Of a stretch of 64,000 nucleotides of DNA, positions 38,841-48,439 are shown one piece after another (position 1 is the stretch's first letter; the number at the start of each line of letters is the position of its first letter). The stretch covers positions 3,410,001-3,474,000 of the forward strand of contig NZ_CP035704.1 of the NCBI RefSeq assembly GCF_004168365.1, read 5' to 3'. The position numbers and the translations under genes are program-made. The notes under the pieces were generated by a model. The model saw only the letters and a program-made list of their open reading frames with translations, was not told the DNA's origin and made no database searches. This DNA is from Pseudolysobacter antarcticus. Lineage in GTDB: Bacteria > Pseudomonadota > Gammaproteobacteria > Xanthomonadales > Rhodanobacteraceae.

Positions 38841-39800
38841 TCAATTCAATTTGCGCAACAGTATCGATGCGTTGACATTTTGCTGCGTTCCGCCGGCGAG
38901 TGGCTGCAAGGTAACAGCAGCTGCGGAAGTATGGTTGCGCAAAGTGATGTTATCGCCAACGTTGGTTGAAATGATTGCCTGCCCGCTACTTTGCTGCGTG
39001 CCGGCACCCGAGCCGTAGATGGCCGCCGCGACCGGAACACCATTTACCGTCAATGCAAACTGATTCGGCTCCACCGCCGAAATAATCCACGACACTTCGT
39101 AATCGCCACTGACGGTCACAACGATTGTCGACGTGCCAGGGATATGAATGAACCCACTGATCACGCCGTTAGTGTCGAAAGCAACATCTGCTTCGATGGG
39201 AACGACTTGTGCCGACTGGGCATAGACATAGGCGTATTGGGATGACAGCCCGCCCGTCGCGCCCGTCGCGCCGGTGGTTCCTGTCGCGCCAGTAACGCCA
39301 GTAGCACCTTGGCTACCCGTCACACCGGCCAATCCAGTCGCACCGGTGACGCCCGTCAGGCCTTGGATGCCCTGGATGCCTTGCGGACCCGCGGCACCGG
39401 TCGGCCCTTGGTTGCCAGCCAAGCCACCCGTGCCAGTTACACCCTGGATACCTTGGATACCTTGCGGACCTGTTGGACCAGCAGGCCCTGTGACGCCGGT
39501 TGCTCCCGTAACGCCAACCGTCACTGCACATTGCCCCAGCAATCCTCCCGGGCCAAAACACACGCCATTGGAATATGTCGCTGGCGCGCCGGCCAGGTAA
39601 GGCACCGTCACCGTGCCGCTGCCATCAACTTTCAGCAGCGTATTGGCAGCGTTATCCTGCACCAGAAGCCCACCGCCGACCGGCGTGTTGATCTGCACGT
39701 CCGCCGCATGCGCAACGCCAAAACTTGTCGCGATGAGCAGTGAAATGGAAACGGCGATGGCGCGTTGGCGCGGCAATACGATGATCGAATTCTGTCTCAT
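38841..39800 (-). CDS. Collagen-like protein with BclA-type C-terminal domain
   Basis: This 319-residue exported protein has a signal peptide (about residues 1-33, ending VAHAA), a short leader, and a collagen-like Gly-x-y region of about 95 residues (near 96-190) rich in GVTGATG, GPTGPQG and GIQGIQG triplets. The C-terminal about 125 residues (from [20 protein letters not shown] to [10 protein letters not shown]) resemble the trimerising TNF/C1q-like domain of the Bacillus exosporium protein BclA, with FTVNGVPV-like and [10 protein letters not shown] segments. It probably forms trimeric stalked fibres on the cell surface. It is convergent with the RCC1-like gene, 27 bp away. Homology is by eye. 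Confidence 0.8.
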   Translation of the reverse strand: MRQNSIIVLPRQRAIAVSISLLIATSFGVAHAADVQINTPVGGGLLVQDNAANTLLKVDGSGTVTVPYLAGAPATYSNGVCFGPGGLLGQCAVTVGVTGATGVTGPAGPTGPQGIQGIQGVTGTGGLAGNQGPTGAAGPQGIQGIQGLTGVTGATGLAGVTGSQGATGVTGATGTTGATGATGGLSSQYAYVYAQSAQVVPIEADVAFDTNGVISGFIHIPGTSTIVVTVSGDYEVSWIISAVEPNQFALTVNGVPVAAAIYGSGAGTQQSSGQAIISTNVGDNITLRNHTSAAAVTLQPLAGGTQQNVNASILLRKLN

Positions 39801-40187
39801 GTGATATCCCCAATGACTTTGGTGCGCCGAGAAAGGCAGGCGAAGTGCGTCTGAAAATGCAGGAGAAAAACTTCAGCGTGATAGTGTCGCGAAAGACTCG
39901 AATTTCCCCATCTTGATACGAGTATCGCGTGGCCTTTGGCTAGCCGTCAATGTCATCGAAAAAGTGCAGCCGCGCCATACTCGCGCATAAATGCAGAATG
40001 ATGTCGACATCGTAGGCGCCGCCGTTTTCCATAGTCGATTCGCTCGGCATCTGGCCATCAAACTTCAAGCAGAAATGTCTCCAGGCGGGCACGCATTCCG
40101 TGGTCACGCCGAGATTTTCCGGCGGCGCAGCGAACAGCACCAATTTGTACTGACATCAATAGCGGCAACGCAGCGACCTGCGCATGT
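39801..40187 (-). other. Spacer with a possible gene fragment
   Basis: This 387-bp stretch has no full gene. A - strand frame at 39940-40143 encodes 67 residues (VLFAAPPENLGVTTEC...WRHFCLKFDGQMPSE...GGAYDVDIILHLC) that read like protein rather than a random shadow. It has only a TTG start and a stop codon just upstream, and an ATG lies in a different frame close by (near 40160). It may be the end of a gene broken by a frameshift or deletion. I do not recognise the family. Confidence 0.3.
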
Positions 40188-41714
40188 TTACCGGGTGCGC
40201 CGGTCGCACCCTTTCCACGACGGCATGTTCGCGATCACGCCTACCGGGATATCGGTCAGTGAACAGAAAATCTCCGCGGTCTGTTGCGGCGGCATCACCA
40301 CCGAATAACGCGGTTCGGAAGGCGCGGTAAGCGCAGCAACCAGAAATCGACGCGCACTTTGATACAGCGCCGGATCGGCATGCGTATCGAGCAGAACTTC
40401 TCGCGCCGCCGTGAAAAACAGCAGGTCGACACCGAGTCGATCGTTTTCCTTGTCGCGCTGCAACCGCGCATACATCGCGGCTTGCTCGCCGACATTCAGC
40501 GCGCGCATTTGCGTGGTGACAGTTTCGCTGAGCAACTTCAATGCAAGATCGTCCGGCAGCGGCAGCGATGTCGGCGCGGTGAAATGCATGCGCCCGAACG
40601 TGTCGGCGTACATGGTCTGTTTGGCCGTCCAAATCAAACGTTGCGCATTCACCATGGGCGCGTGCTCACGGTCAGTCACGAGCAGCCGCGTCGAGCCGTC
40701 GACGTCGCTGAGAAACGCGCCGACCATCTGCCCGACCTGCGCATTCAGATGCGAAATGAATCGCGGAAAATTTTCGCCCCACCACGGCAGCGCGATTAGC
40801 GGCACCAATGCCAGCATCAACCCCAGCCCACGCGACAGATTGCCGACCAGCAGGCGCATGCCTTCGAGCCAGACGAACAATCCCACACCACCGATGATGA
40901 TCGTGATAATCCAGAACGGCGACTCGGCCATCTGCGCCTCGACATACGCCAACGGCACTGCATCGAGTGGATGCTGCGGGTCGAACACAAGCGGAATGTC
41001 CGGTGCAGATCGCGTCCAGCCGACCAGCGCCGCATCGAGCGGCCGGTCGTACTGGCGTTGCAAAGCCTCGAGCGCGGTCTGCGGCAAAGGCCGACTCAGA
41101 TTGAACGTGGAATACGGCGCGTGGGTCGCGAGCCAGTCGAGCGATGTTTGGCTGAGGCGAATTTCCGGCACGACAAAATCGTTGTCGTCGCGCGCCCACG
41201 CGAACGGCACGCCAGGCCGCAGCAAACTCAGATTGTGCAACGCATATTCATCGTGGAAAGGCAGCCGTGCCCCGCAAAAGGCGCGGCGCATCGCAGCGCC
41301 CCAATCGCCATCGAACTCGATCACCGCGCACGGCGATGCAAGCGCATAACCCTGCCAGTTGATGCTGTCCTGCGGCATGTCGGCGATGTTCCAGTCGACC
41401 GCGACCCAGCTCTCGACAATCTTGCCGGTCGCATGCGCCGTGTATTTTTCATACTGCCGATGCGCGATTTCGCGCTGCGGCCCAACCTGCCATGCCACGG
41501 CGAGAAAGATGCCGGCGAAGCTCAAAATCAAGGCCGCGAGCAGACCGATGATCGGCGCCGACAGAACACCGGCGATGCGCTCGCGCAGAAATCCGTTCCA
41601 ACCAAACGCTGTTGCCGACGTCGACTGCGACGAAGTGTTTGCGGGCGACGCCGATGCGTTTTTCGTGGTCTCCGGCGACGCAGGATCACGCTGGATTTTC
41701 GGCTTTTTTGCCAT
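40188..41714 (-). CDS. Membrane protein of unknown function
   Basis: The 508-residue protein begins with a polar, Ser/Thr/Ala-rich 40-residue stretch (MAKKPKIQRDPASPETTKNAS), then a membrane helix (about residues 53-76, GLLAALILSFAGIFLAVAWQV). A periplasmic-looking domain of about 190 residues follows. Two more helices stand near 268-325 (FWIITIIIGGVGLFVWLEGMRLLV and GLGLMLALVPLIALPWWG), and a C-terminal 180-residue soluble domain ends the protein. I recognise no catalytic motif. It is downstream of two small genes on - that may extend from the prpC region. Codon usage matches neighbours. Confidence 0.68.
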   Translation of the reverse strand: MAKKPKIQRDPASPETTKNASASPANTSSQSTSATAFGWNGFLRERIAGVLSAPIIGLLAALILSFAGIFLAVAWQVGPQREIAHRQYEKYTAHATGKIVESWVAVDWNIADMPQDSINWQGYALASPCAVIEFDGDWGAAMRRAFCGARLPFHDEYALHNLSLLRPGVPFAWARDDNDFVVPEIRLSQTSLDWLATHAPYSTFNLSRPLPQTALEALQRQYDRPLDAALVGWTRSAPDIPLVFDPQHPLDAVPLAYVEAQMAESPFWIITIIIGGVGLFVWLEGMRLLVGNLSRGLGLMLALVPLIALPWWGENFPRFISHLNAQVGQMVGAFLSDVDGSTRLLVTDREHAPMVNAQRLIWTAKQTMYADTFGRMHFTAPTSLPLPDDLALKLLSETVTTQMRALNVGEQAAMYARLQRDKENDRLGVDLLFFTAAREVLLDTHADPALYQSARRFLVAALTAPSEPRYSVVMPPQQTAEIFCSLTDIPVGVIANMPSWKGCDRRTR

Positions 41715-41762
41715 GCAATAATCCTTGGCGGAAGCGACTTCGGCGTCCTCAGACTCTGTCCT

Positions 41763-42050
41763 TCAACCTACCGCTGGTCTTACAAACGCAATCAGGAAAA
41801 ACACTAGTGCATGCGTGATTGCCAGCAGCATAAACCAGCCAACAAAAATACGAACGGCTGTTGCGCTTCGACACATCCACGCCACAGGAATGGAGAGCAC
41901 GGACAAAACTGTAGCGATCTCCATCGGCTTAAAAATAAACGGCTCAGCATTGCCTGGACTCCAATCTCCCCAAAATATATATGCACAATTGGTGATTGCA
42001 AAATCCAGCAACGCTATCGCGAGCACCCATCGGCCGAGTGGAAAACTCAC
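41763..42050 (-). CDS. Small membrane protein of unknown function
   Basis: The 95-residue product has three hydrophobic helices: LGRWVLAIALLDFAITNCAYIFWG, MEIATVLSVLSIPVAWMC and VRIFVGWFMLLAITHALVFFLIAFV. Its start overlaps the stop of the next small gene by four bases (ATGA), so the pair is translationally coupled. No family was recognised. It may be a partner of the soluble 92-residue protein encoded upstream. Confidence 0.6.
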   Translation of the reverse strand: MSFPLGRWVLAIALLDFAITNCAYIFWGDWSPGNAEPFIFKPMEIATVLSVLSIPVAWMCRSATAVRIFVGWFMLLAITHALVFFLIAFVRPAVG

Positions 42051-42325
42051 GATCCCTCTACGTGCTTACAAGGCGTTCGATGAATATAAAAACCGAGATT
42101 CGACTCGTCGGAAAATACTGCGTTCCCCGCGCCCGTTGGCGAAAGTTGGAAACCACAATCTTTGTCGAAACGGGCCTGTGCAATAAGCAAAGTACCCAAG
42201 AACTCAAGCGCCGCAGCGCTACCTTCAATCAAAACCGTACCCTCCTCTAGAGCACGGAATGTGAGCTTCTGAGACGCTTCCGCGAATCCCGCGCAAATGG
42301 CATCTGGCGACTCTGGGCTGTTCAT
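42047..42325 (-). CDS. Small soluble protein of unknown function
   Basis: The 92-residue product (MNSPESPDAICAGFAEASQKLTF...LEFLGTLLIAQARFDKDCGFQLSPTGAGNAVF...) has no signal peptide or membrane segment. Its compact helix-then-strand pattern and the ending GFYIHRTPC are protein-like, but I recognise no family. It stands 27 bp after prpC and overlaps the membrane-protein gene at 41763 by four bases, so it is probably the first of a coupled pair. Base composition is more AT-rich than that of prpC, which may mean separate acquisition. Confidence 0.58.
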   Translation of the reverse strand: MNSPESPDAICAGFAEASQKLTFRALEEGTVLIEGSAAALEFLGTLLIAQARFDKDCGFQLSPTGAGNAVFSDESNLGFYIHRTPCKHVEGS

Positions 42326-42352
42326 GCGATCACTCCCAAAAATTGGAGTCGT

Positions 42353-43507
42353 CTAAACGCGCTGATCGATCGGCTGAAAAACCCGATCTTCCGGCCCGAT
42401 GTAATTCGCGCTCGGGCGAATGATCTTGCCATCGATGCGCTGCTCGATCACGTGCGCGCTCCAGCCCGAAGTGCGCGCGATCACGAACAGCGGCGTGAAC
42501 ATCGCAGTCGGCACGCCCATCAGGTGATAACTCACGGCGCTGAACCAGTCGAGATTCGGGAACATTTTCTTGATCTCCCACATCACGGTTTCGAGGCGCT
42601 CGGCGATGTTGAACATTTTCATGTCGCCGGCCTGCTCGCCGAGTTCGCGCGCGACCTGCTTGATGACCTTGTTGCGCGGATCGGAAATTGTATACACCGG
42701 ATGGCCAAAACCGATGATGACCTGCTTGTTTTCGACGCGCTGGCGGATGTCGGCCTCGGCTTCATCGGGTGTGTCGTAACGCTTCTGGATTTCGAAGGCG
42801 ACTTCGTTCGCGCCGCCGTGTTTCGGTCCGCGCAACGCACCGATCGCGCCCGTGATGCACGAATGAATATCCGATCCGGTGCCGGCGATCACGCGTGCGG
42901 TAAACGTGCTCGCGTTGAACTCGTGTTCGGCATACAGATTGAGCGAGGTGTGCATCGCGCGCACCCATTCCGTCGATGGCGTCTTGCCATGCAGCAGGTG
43001 CAGAAAATGACCGCCGATCGAATCATCGTCGGTCTCGATTTCGACACGTTTGCCGTTGTGCGAAAAGTGATACCAGTACAGCAACATGCTGCCGAGTGAC
43101 GCCATCAGCTGATCGGCAATATCGCGCGCACCGGCCGCATTGTGATCGTCTTTTTCCGGCAGCGCGCAACCCAACGCGGAAACGCCCGTGCGCATCACAT
43201 CCATCGGGTGCGCCGCAGCAGGCAATTGTTCCAGCACCGCTTTCACGCTGGCCGGAATGCCGCGCAGAGATTTCAGTTTGGCCTTGTAGCCGGCCAGTTC
43301 GGATCGCGTCGGCAGCTTGCCGTGCACGAGCAAAAATGCGATTTCCTCAAACTCGCATTCGTGCGCGATATCCAGAATATCGTAACCGCGATAATGCAGA
43401 TCGTTGCCGCTGCGACCGACCGAGCACAACGCGGTATTGCCTGCGGCGACACCGGATAACGCGACCGATTTTTTCGGCTTGGGCAAAACTTGTTCGGACT
43501 CACTCAC
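42353..43507 (-). CDS. prpC: 2-methylcitrate synthase / citrate synthase PrpC
   Basis: PrpC condenses propionyl-CoA with oxaloacetate to 2-methylcitrate. The 384-residue product is a type II-like citrate synthase: [40 protein letters not shown] near the N-terminus, GPKHGGANE with the first active-site His, [13 protein letters not shown] with the second, and [14 protein letters not shown] at the C-terminus. The GTG at 43507 is chosen because GGAG lies about seven bases upstream and the family N-terminus begins there; the 27 residues before it are basic and unlike the family. The prp context (prpB upstream, prpE nearby) favours methylcitrate synthase. Confidence 0.92.
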   Translation of the reverse strand: MSESEQVLPKPKKSVALSGVAAGNTALCSVGRSGNDLHYRGYDILDIAHECEFEEIAFLLVHGKLPTRSELAGYKAKLKSLRGIPASVKAVLEQLPAAAHPMDVMRTGVSALGCALPEKDDHNAAGARDIADQLMASLGSMLLYWYHFSHNGKRVEIETDDDSIGGHFLHLLHGKTPSTEWVRAMHTSLNLYAEHEFNASTFTARVIAGTGSDIHSCITGAIGALRGPKHGGANEVAFEIQKRYDTPDEAEADIRQRVENKQVIIGFGHPVYTISDPRNKVIKQVARELGEQAGDMKMFNIAERLETVMWEIKKMFPNLDWFSAVSYHLMGVPTAMFTPLFVIARTSGWSAHVIEQRIDGKIIRPSANYIGPEDRVFQPIDQRV

Positions 43508-43551
43508 CTTGCTTCTCCACTTTGTCTTCGTCAATACGATCAATGAGATCG

Positions 43552-44112
43552 TTATTCGGTAAATTCTTCGTCTTCGGATCGTTCGCAACGGTCGACGGCC
43601 ACGTCCGCATCCGCTTTTTTTCGCACGCGGTTGTCAAAAACGCGGCAATCATCCAGCACCGAGCAATAACACGCGCGCGTTCTGATCCGCGCGGTTTGTT
43701 CGCGTAGCAATTTCCAGTCCTCGGCGTTATTGATTTTCAACGTCACCAGCTTCTCGCCAGCGGCGATCACGGTATCGCTGGCGGTGGATTGTATGTAGCC
43801 GGTCAGCTTGACGCCCAGCGCATCCATCACGTGCTTCCAGTCCGGTTGCGCCTTGCCATCAACATAGAGACGCAGGCTTTCGATGCGCGCCGGGCCGATA
43901 CCCTTGTTCACCACCAACAGATTCATATCTGGATCCGAGCTGCCGAACTGCAGCTGCGTCCACACCTGCGCCCGCGCCTGCTCGCGCTGGATATGCGCGG
44001 TGTACGCCGATACGCACAACGCCAGCAAGCCGATCAGCGCTGCGATCAAAGCCGCGATGCCATCCCAGTTGCGTCGCGTTGGATGAGTGGATGTGGATTC
44101 GGGTGCCGGCAT
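43552..44112 (-). CDS. Single-helix membrane protein between prpB and prpC
   Basis: From ATG 44112 the 186-residue protein has a short polar N-terminus, one membrane helix (about residues 17-40, [24 protein letters not shown]), a short coiled segment ([12 protein letters not shown]), and a domain of about 130 residues rich in predicted strands ([31 protein letters not shown]). No catalytic motif is visible. Its start lies two bases after the prpB stop and prpC begins 44 bp beyond its end, so it belongs to the operon. A role in propionate metabolism is possible only by position. The 64-codon upstream extension overlaps prpB and was rejected. Confidence 0.7.
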   Translation of the reverse strand: MPAPESTSTHPTRRNWDGIAALIAALIGLLALCVSAYTAHIQREQARAQVWTQLQFGSSDPDMNLLVVNKGIGPARIESLRLYVDGKAQPDWKHVMDALGVKLTGYIQSTASDTVIAAGEKLVTLKINNAEDWKLLREQTARIRTRACYCSVLDDCRVFDNRVRKKADADVAVDRCERSEDEEFTE

Positions 44113-44114
44113 GA

Positions 44115-45008
44115 TCAGCCCTCTTTCTTGCCATCCGCAAACAACGCATCGAGCTTCTGCTCGTAGGCGTGATAACCGAGATGTTCGTAGAGTTCGGCGC
44201 GCGTCTGCATGGTTGGCACGGCGGCTTTTTGTGTGCCGTCGCGGCGCACGGTTTCGTAGAAATTCAGCGCGGCCTTGTTCATCGCGCGATACGCGCCGCA
44301 GCAATACAACACGATATCGACCCCGGCGCCACCGAGTTCGGTGGTGGTGAACAATGGCGTTTGGCCGAACTCGGTGATGTTGGCGAGGATCGGCACTTTC
44401 ACCGCATCCTTGAACTGGCGGTATTGTTCAAGTGTGTAGATCGCTTCGGGGAAAATCATGTCGGCGCCGGCTTCGACACACGCCACCGCGCGCTCGATCG
44501 CAAGCTCGATACCTTCCACCGCGATCGCGTCGGTGCGCGCCATGATGACGAAGCCCGCATCGTGTCGTGCGTCGACCGCCGACTTGATGCGATCGACCAT
44601 TTCACCCTTCGCCACGACTTCCTTGCCGGGCCGATGGCCGCAACGTTTTGCCGCAACCTGATCCTCAATGTGCATCGCCCCGGCACCGGCCTTGATCACC
44701 GAGCGCACCGTGCGCGCGATGTTGAACGCGCCGCCCCAGCCGGTATCGACATCGACCAGCAACGGCAGATCACACACGTCGGTGATGCGGCGGATATCAG
44801 TCAGCACGTCTTCCATCGTGCTGATGCCGAGATCAGGCATGCCGAGCGAATTCGCCGCCACACCGCCGCCGGAAAGATACAGCGCGTTGAAGCCGCTGTG
44901 CTTGGCCATCAACGCGGCGTAGGCGGTGATCGCACCGACGACTTGCAGCGGCTTCTCGGCGGCGACGGCGGCGCGGAAGCGCGCGCCAGCAGAAAGATTC
45001 GTGGTCAT
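44115..45008 (-). CDS. prpB: Methylisocitrate lyase PrpB
   Basis: PrpB splits 2-methylisocitrate into pyruvate and succinate, the last step of the methylcitrate cycle. The 297-residue product has the isocitrate-lyase superfamily motifs: [41 protein letters not shown] (metal-binding Asp residues), the signature [14 protein letters not shown] with the catalytic Cys, and [25 protein letters not shown] 45008 gives the family N-terminus. It is the first gene of the prpB-unknown-prpC operon and is divergent from the MHS transporter across 58 bp. Confidence 0.95.
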   Translation of the reverse strand: MTTNLSAGARFRAAVAAEKPLQVVGAITAYAALMAKHSGFNALYLSGGGVAANSLGMPDLGISTMEDVLTDIRRITDVCDLPLLVDVDTGWGGAFNIARTVRSVIKAGAGAMHIEDQVAAKRCGHRPGKEVVAKGEMVDRIKSAVDARHDAGFVIMARTDAIAVEGIELAIERAVACVEAGADMIFPEAIYTLEQYRQFKDAVKVPILANITEFGQTPLFTTTELGGAGVDIVLYCCGAYRAMNKAALNFYETVRRDGTQKAAVPTMQTRAELYEHLGYHAYEQKLDALFADGKKEG

Positions 45009-45066
45009 GGCAGTTCCCGGCAAAGACCGCTATTTTAGCTGATCTGCAACCGCGACAGAGAACAGC

Positions 45067-46416
45067 ATGCCGTCGATCCCAGCAAATCATCCCGCCACGG
45101 CTGCAATGGGCAATAGCACGGCGGGACGGCTGCGCTCGATTTTCAGCGGCTCGATCGGCAATCTGGTGGAGTGGTACGACTGGTACGTGTACTCGGCGTT
45201 TTCGCTGTATTTCGCCAAGGCGTTTTTCCCAAAGGGCGATCAGACCGCGCAGCTGCTCAACACCGCTGGCGTGTTCGCGTTGGGGTTTCTGATGCGACCG
45301 ATCGGCGGCTGGCTGATGGGTTTGTATGCGGATCGGCGCGGGCGCAAATCCGCGTTGATGGTGTCGGTCGGTTTGATGTGCGGCGGCTCTTTGATCATTG
45401 CGTTGACGCCGGGTTATGCGAGCATCGGCATCGCCGCACCGGTGCTGCTGGTGTTCGCACGTTTGCTGCAAGGCTTGAGCGTCGGCGGCGAATACGGCAC
45501 ATCGGCGACGTATTTGAGCGAGATGGCGGCGCGCGCGCATCGCGGATTTTATTCGAGCTTCCAGTACGTCACCTTGATCATGGGCCAGCTACTCGCGCTC
45601 GGCGTGTTGATCGTGCTGCAGCAATGGCTGCTGACGCCGCAGCAACTCGATGCCTGGGGCTGGCGAATTCCATTTGCGATCGGCGCGCTGTGTGCGGTTG
45701 TCGCAGTTTATTTACGCCGCAATATGGCCGAGACCGAATCGTTCGAAAAAATGCGCGGCAAGGCGCCGCAAGAAAATCTGCTACGCGTGTTGTTGCGTCA
45801 TCCGCGCGAAGTTTTGATCGTGCTCGGACTGACGATGGGCGGCACGGTCGCTTTCTACACCTACAGCATCTACATGCAGAAATTTCTGGTCAACAGCGCC
45901 GGCATGAGCAAGGACACTGCCACGCTGATTTCCGCCGCGACTCTCACCGGATTCATGCTGCTGCAACCGCTGATCGGCGCGCTGTCGGATCGCATCGGCC
46001 GCCGCCCGCTGCTGATCGGTTTCGGCGTCCTCGGCACCTTGCTGACAGTGCCGTTATTGCAGGCGATTGCGGTCGTGCAATCACCGCTTGCCGCGTTCGC
46101 GCTGATCATGGCGGCACTCGTGATTGTCAGCGGCTACACCTCGATCAACGCGGTCGTGAAGGCCGAATTATTCCCGGTCGAGATTCGCGCGCTCGGCGTG
46201 GGCTTGCCGTATGCATTGGCGGTGTCGATCTTCGGCGGTAGCGCCGAATACATTGCGCTGTGGTTCAAGAGCATCGGCCACGAGGAAGGATTCTACTGGT
46301 ACGTCAGCGGCTGCATCGCGTGCTCGCTACTGGTGTATGTGTTGATGCGCGATACCAAACATCACTCGCGGATCAATCGTGAGGAGGATGAAAACGCGGC
46401 ACGCGCAAAAACGTAA
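45067..46416 (+). CDS. MHS-family MFS transporter (KgtP-like)
   Basis: The 449-residue transporter has about 12 helices and belongs to the metabolite:H+ symporter family. IFSGSIGNLVEWYDWYVYSAFSLYFAKAFFP is the family signature, followed by GVFALGFLMRPIGGWLMGLYADRRGRKSALMVSVGLM, with RLLQGLSVGGEYGTSATYLSEMA in the middle. KgtP takes up 2-oxoglutarate; relatives take up dicarboxylates, proline or betaine. Its place divergent from prpB and 3 bp from convergent prpE suggests uptake of propionate-related or dicarboxylic acids, but this is inference. Confidence 0.88.
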   Translation: MPSIPANHPATAAMGNSTAGRLRSIFSGSIGNLVEWYDWYVYSAFSLYFAKAFFPKGDQTAQLLNTAGVFALGFLMRPIGGWLMGLYADRRGRKSALMVSVGLMCGGSLIIALTPGYASIGIAAPVLLVFARLLQGLSVGGEYGTSATYLSEMAARAHRGFYSSFQYVTLIMGQLLALGVLIVLQQWLLTPQQLDAWGWRIPFAIGALCAVVAVYLRRNMAETESFEKMRGKAPQENLLRVLLRHPREVLIVLGLTMGGTVAFYTYSIYMQKFLVNSAGMSKDTATLISAATLTGFMLLQPLIGALSDRIGRRPLLIGFGVLGTLLTVPLLQAIAVVQSPLAAFALIMAALVIVSGYTSINAVVKAELFPVEIRALGVGLPYALAVSIFGGSAEYIALWFKSIGHEEGFYWYVSGCIACSLLVYVLMRDTKHHSRINREEDENAARAKT

Positions 46417-46419
46417 AGA

Positions 46420-48315
46420 TCAACTATCCGATCCACGCAACAACGCCGCGCGCACATCTTCCAGCGCAGCCGGATCATCCAGCGTAGACAAGTCGCCGGG
46501 ATCGCGATCCTCGGCCAGCGCCTGCAGCGAGCGGCGCAGCAATTTTCCCGAGCGCGTTTTCGGCAACGCGTTGACGATGTAGACATGCGCCGGTTTTGCG
46601 ATGCCACCGAGCAGATCAACCACGCGCTGTTGCATGCCGATTGCAGCATCGTGTTTCCCGGCGGCCTCGAGGCTGCCGATTTTCAACGTCGCGAACACGA
46701 TTGGCACCTGGCCCTTGAGTTCGTCGCGCACGCCGATCACGGCCACTTCGGCGACGCTGGCATGGGTCGCCACCGATTCCTCGATCTCGCGCGTGCCGAG
46801 GCGATGTCCGGCGACGTTGATCACATCGTCGGTGCGGCCGAGGATAAACGTGTAGCCATCTTCGTCGCGTATCGCCCAATCAAGCGAGCTGTACAGCAGC
46901 TCCTTGAAGTGCGAAAAATAACTGCGCAGGAAACGTTCGTCATCGTTCCAGATCGTGCTCATGCAACCAGGCGGCAACGGCGGCACGAAGGTCAGCACGC
47001 CTTTCTCGCCGGGTGCCGCATCGGCGCCGGTGACCTCGTTGATCACACGCGCGTTGAAGCCGAAATTCGGCAATCCGGGCGAACCGAGTTTGATTTTTTT
47101 CAGTTCGAGGCCGGGCAATAACGTCAAGGTCGGCCAGCCGGTTTCGGTCTGCCAGTAATTGTCGATGATCGGTTTGCCGATGCCATCGCCGATCCAGCTC
47201 GCGGTCGATTCGTCGAGCGGCTCGCCGGCGAGGAACAAATATTTGAGCGCCGACAAATCGTACTGCTTGAGAAACGCCGCATCGTGTTTTTTCAGCACAC
47301 GAATCGCGGTCGGTGACGAGAACATGCTGCGCACGCCGTACTCGGCGCAAATCTGCCACCAGATTCCAGCGTCGGGCTGGATCGGCAAACCGTCATACAG
47401 GATGCACGTGGCACCGACGATCAGCGGGCCATACACGTTGTACGAATGCCCGACCGCCCAGCCGATGTCCGACGTGGTGAACATGGTCTGGCCCGGGCCG
47501 ACATCAAACACCGTGCGCATCGACAACGCCATCGCCACCGCGTAACCGCCGACATCGCGCTGCACGCCTTTCGGTTTGCCGGTGGTGCCCGAGGTGTAAA
47601 GCAGATAACTCGGCGCATTCGATTCGAGCCAGGCGACTGGCACTTCGCGACCTTCGTGCGACGATTTCAGCGCGTGATAATCCTTGTCGCGACCGGCGAT
47701 TGTGGTCAGATCCGCATCAAGCCCACGACTCACGATCAGCACTTTCGGCGGCGCATTTTTTGCCATCGCACACGCTTCATCGACCAGCGGTTTGTAGCGG
47801 ATCACCTTGCCCGCACGCATGCCGGCATCGGCGCAAATCAGCAGCTTCGGCTGCGCATCATCAATACGCAACGCAAGGTTGTGCGCGGCGAATCCACCGA
47901 ACACCACCGAATGAATCGCACCGATGCGCGCGCACGCCAGCATCGCAAATACCGCCTCGGCGATGTTTGGCATGTAGATCACGACGCGATCGCCCTGCCC
48001 CACATCCAGCGTCTGCAGGATCGCGGCAAACGTATTCACTTCACGATACAAATCCGCATAGGTGTAGGTTTTACGCGTATTGGTTTCGGTGGAAATCGCG
48101 ATCAGCGCGGCTTGATCGGCGCGCTCGGCCAGATGCCGATCGATCGCGTTATAGCAAAGATTGGTTTGACCACCGACGAACCAGCGCCGGAACGGCGGCT
48201 TTGAATAATCCAGAATCTGCTCGGGCTGCTTGTGCCAATAAATCGCCTTGGCCTGCTCGGCCCAGAATTTTTCCGGCTGCTCGATCGACTCGCGATGCAT
48301 CGTTTCGTACGACAT
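46420..48315 (-). CDS. prpE: Propionate--CoA ligase PrpE
   Basis: PrpE activates propionate to propionyl-CoA via an acyl-adenylate, feeding the methylcitrate cycle. The 631-residue product has the ANL-superfamily motifs: YLLYTSGTTGKPKGVQRDVGG (P-loop), DNYWQTETGWP, YFSHFKELLYSSLDWAIRDEDGYTFILGRTDDVINVAGHRLGTREIEE, and PKTRSGKLLRR near the end, where the Lys is the acetylation-controlled residue. The second ATG (48315) is chosen because GAGGA lies six bases before it, directly touching the first ATG at 48321. The gene converges on the MHS transporter with a 3-bp gap. Confidence 0.93.
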   Translation of the reverse strand: MSYETMHRESIEQPEKFWAEQAKAIYWHKQPEQILDYSKPPFRRWFVGGQTNLCYNAIDRHLAERADQAALIAISTETNTRKTYTYADLYREVNTFAAILQTLDVGQGDRVVIYMPNIAEAVFAMLACARIGAIHSVVFGGFAAHNLALRIDDAQPKLLICADAGMRAGKVIRYKPLVDEACAMAKNAPPKVLIVSRGLDADLTTIAGRDKDYHALKSSHEGREVPVAWLESNAPSYLLYTSGTTGKPKGVQRDVGGYAVAMALSMRTVFDVGPGQTMFTTSDIGWAVGHSYNVYGPLIVGATCILYDGLPIQPDAGIWWQICAEYGVRSMFSSPTAIRVLKKHDAAFLKQYDLSALKYLFLAGEPLDESTASWIGDGIGKPIIDNYWQTETGWPTLTLLPGLELKKIKLGSPGLPNFGFNARVINEVTGADAAPGEKGVLTFVPPLPPGCMSTIWNDDERFLRSYFSHFKELLYSSLDWAIRDEDGYTFILGRTDDVINVAGHRLGTREIEESVATHASVAEVAVIGVRDELKGQVPIVFATLKIGSLEAAGKHDAAIGMQQRVVDLLGGIAKPAHVYIVNALPKTRSGKLLRRSLQALAEDRDPGDLSTLDDPAALEDVRAALLRGSDS

Positions 48316-48439
48316 GGCCATTCCTCATGCGGATGGGCATCAGGGTAGAACATCTGCCAATGCGATGCGGCGCGACTTTGGTCTGGGTGGCAATGGCATA
48401 GATCATCGTCGGATAACGCGGCTGCGCCGCTCATCCTAC

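Noticed and set aside
39270-39540. Tandem DNA repeats in the collagen gene considered as a satellite
   Set aside because: The 9-bp and 18-bp periodicity matches Gly-x-y triplets of an open reading frame.
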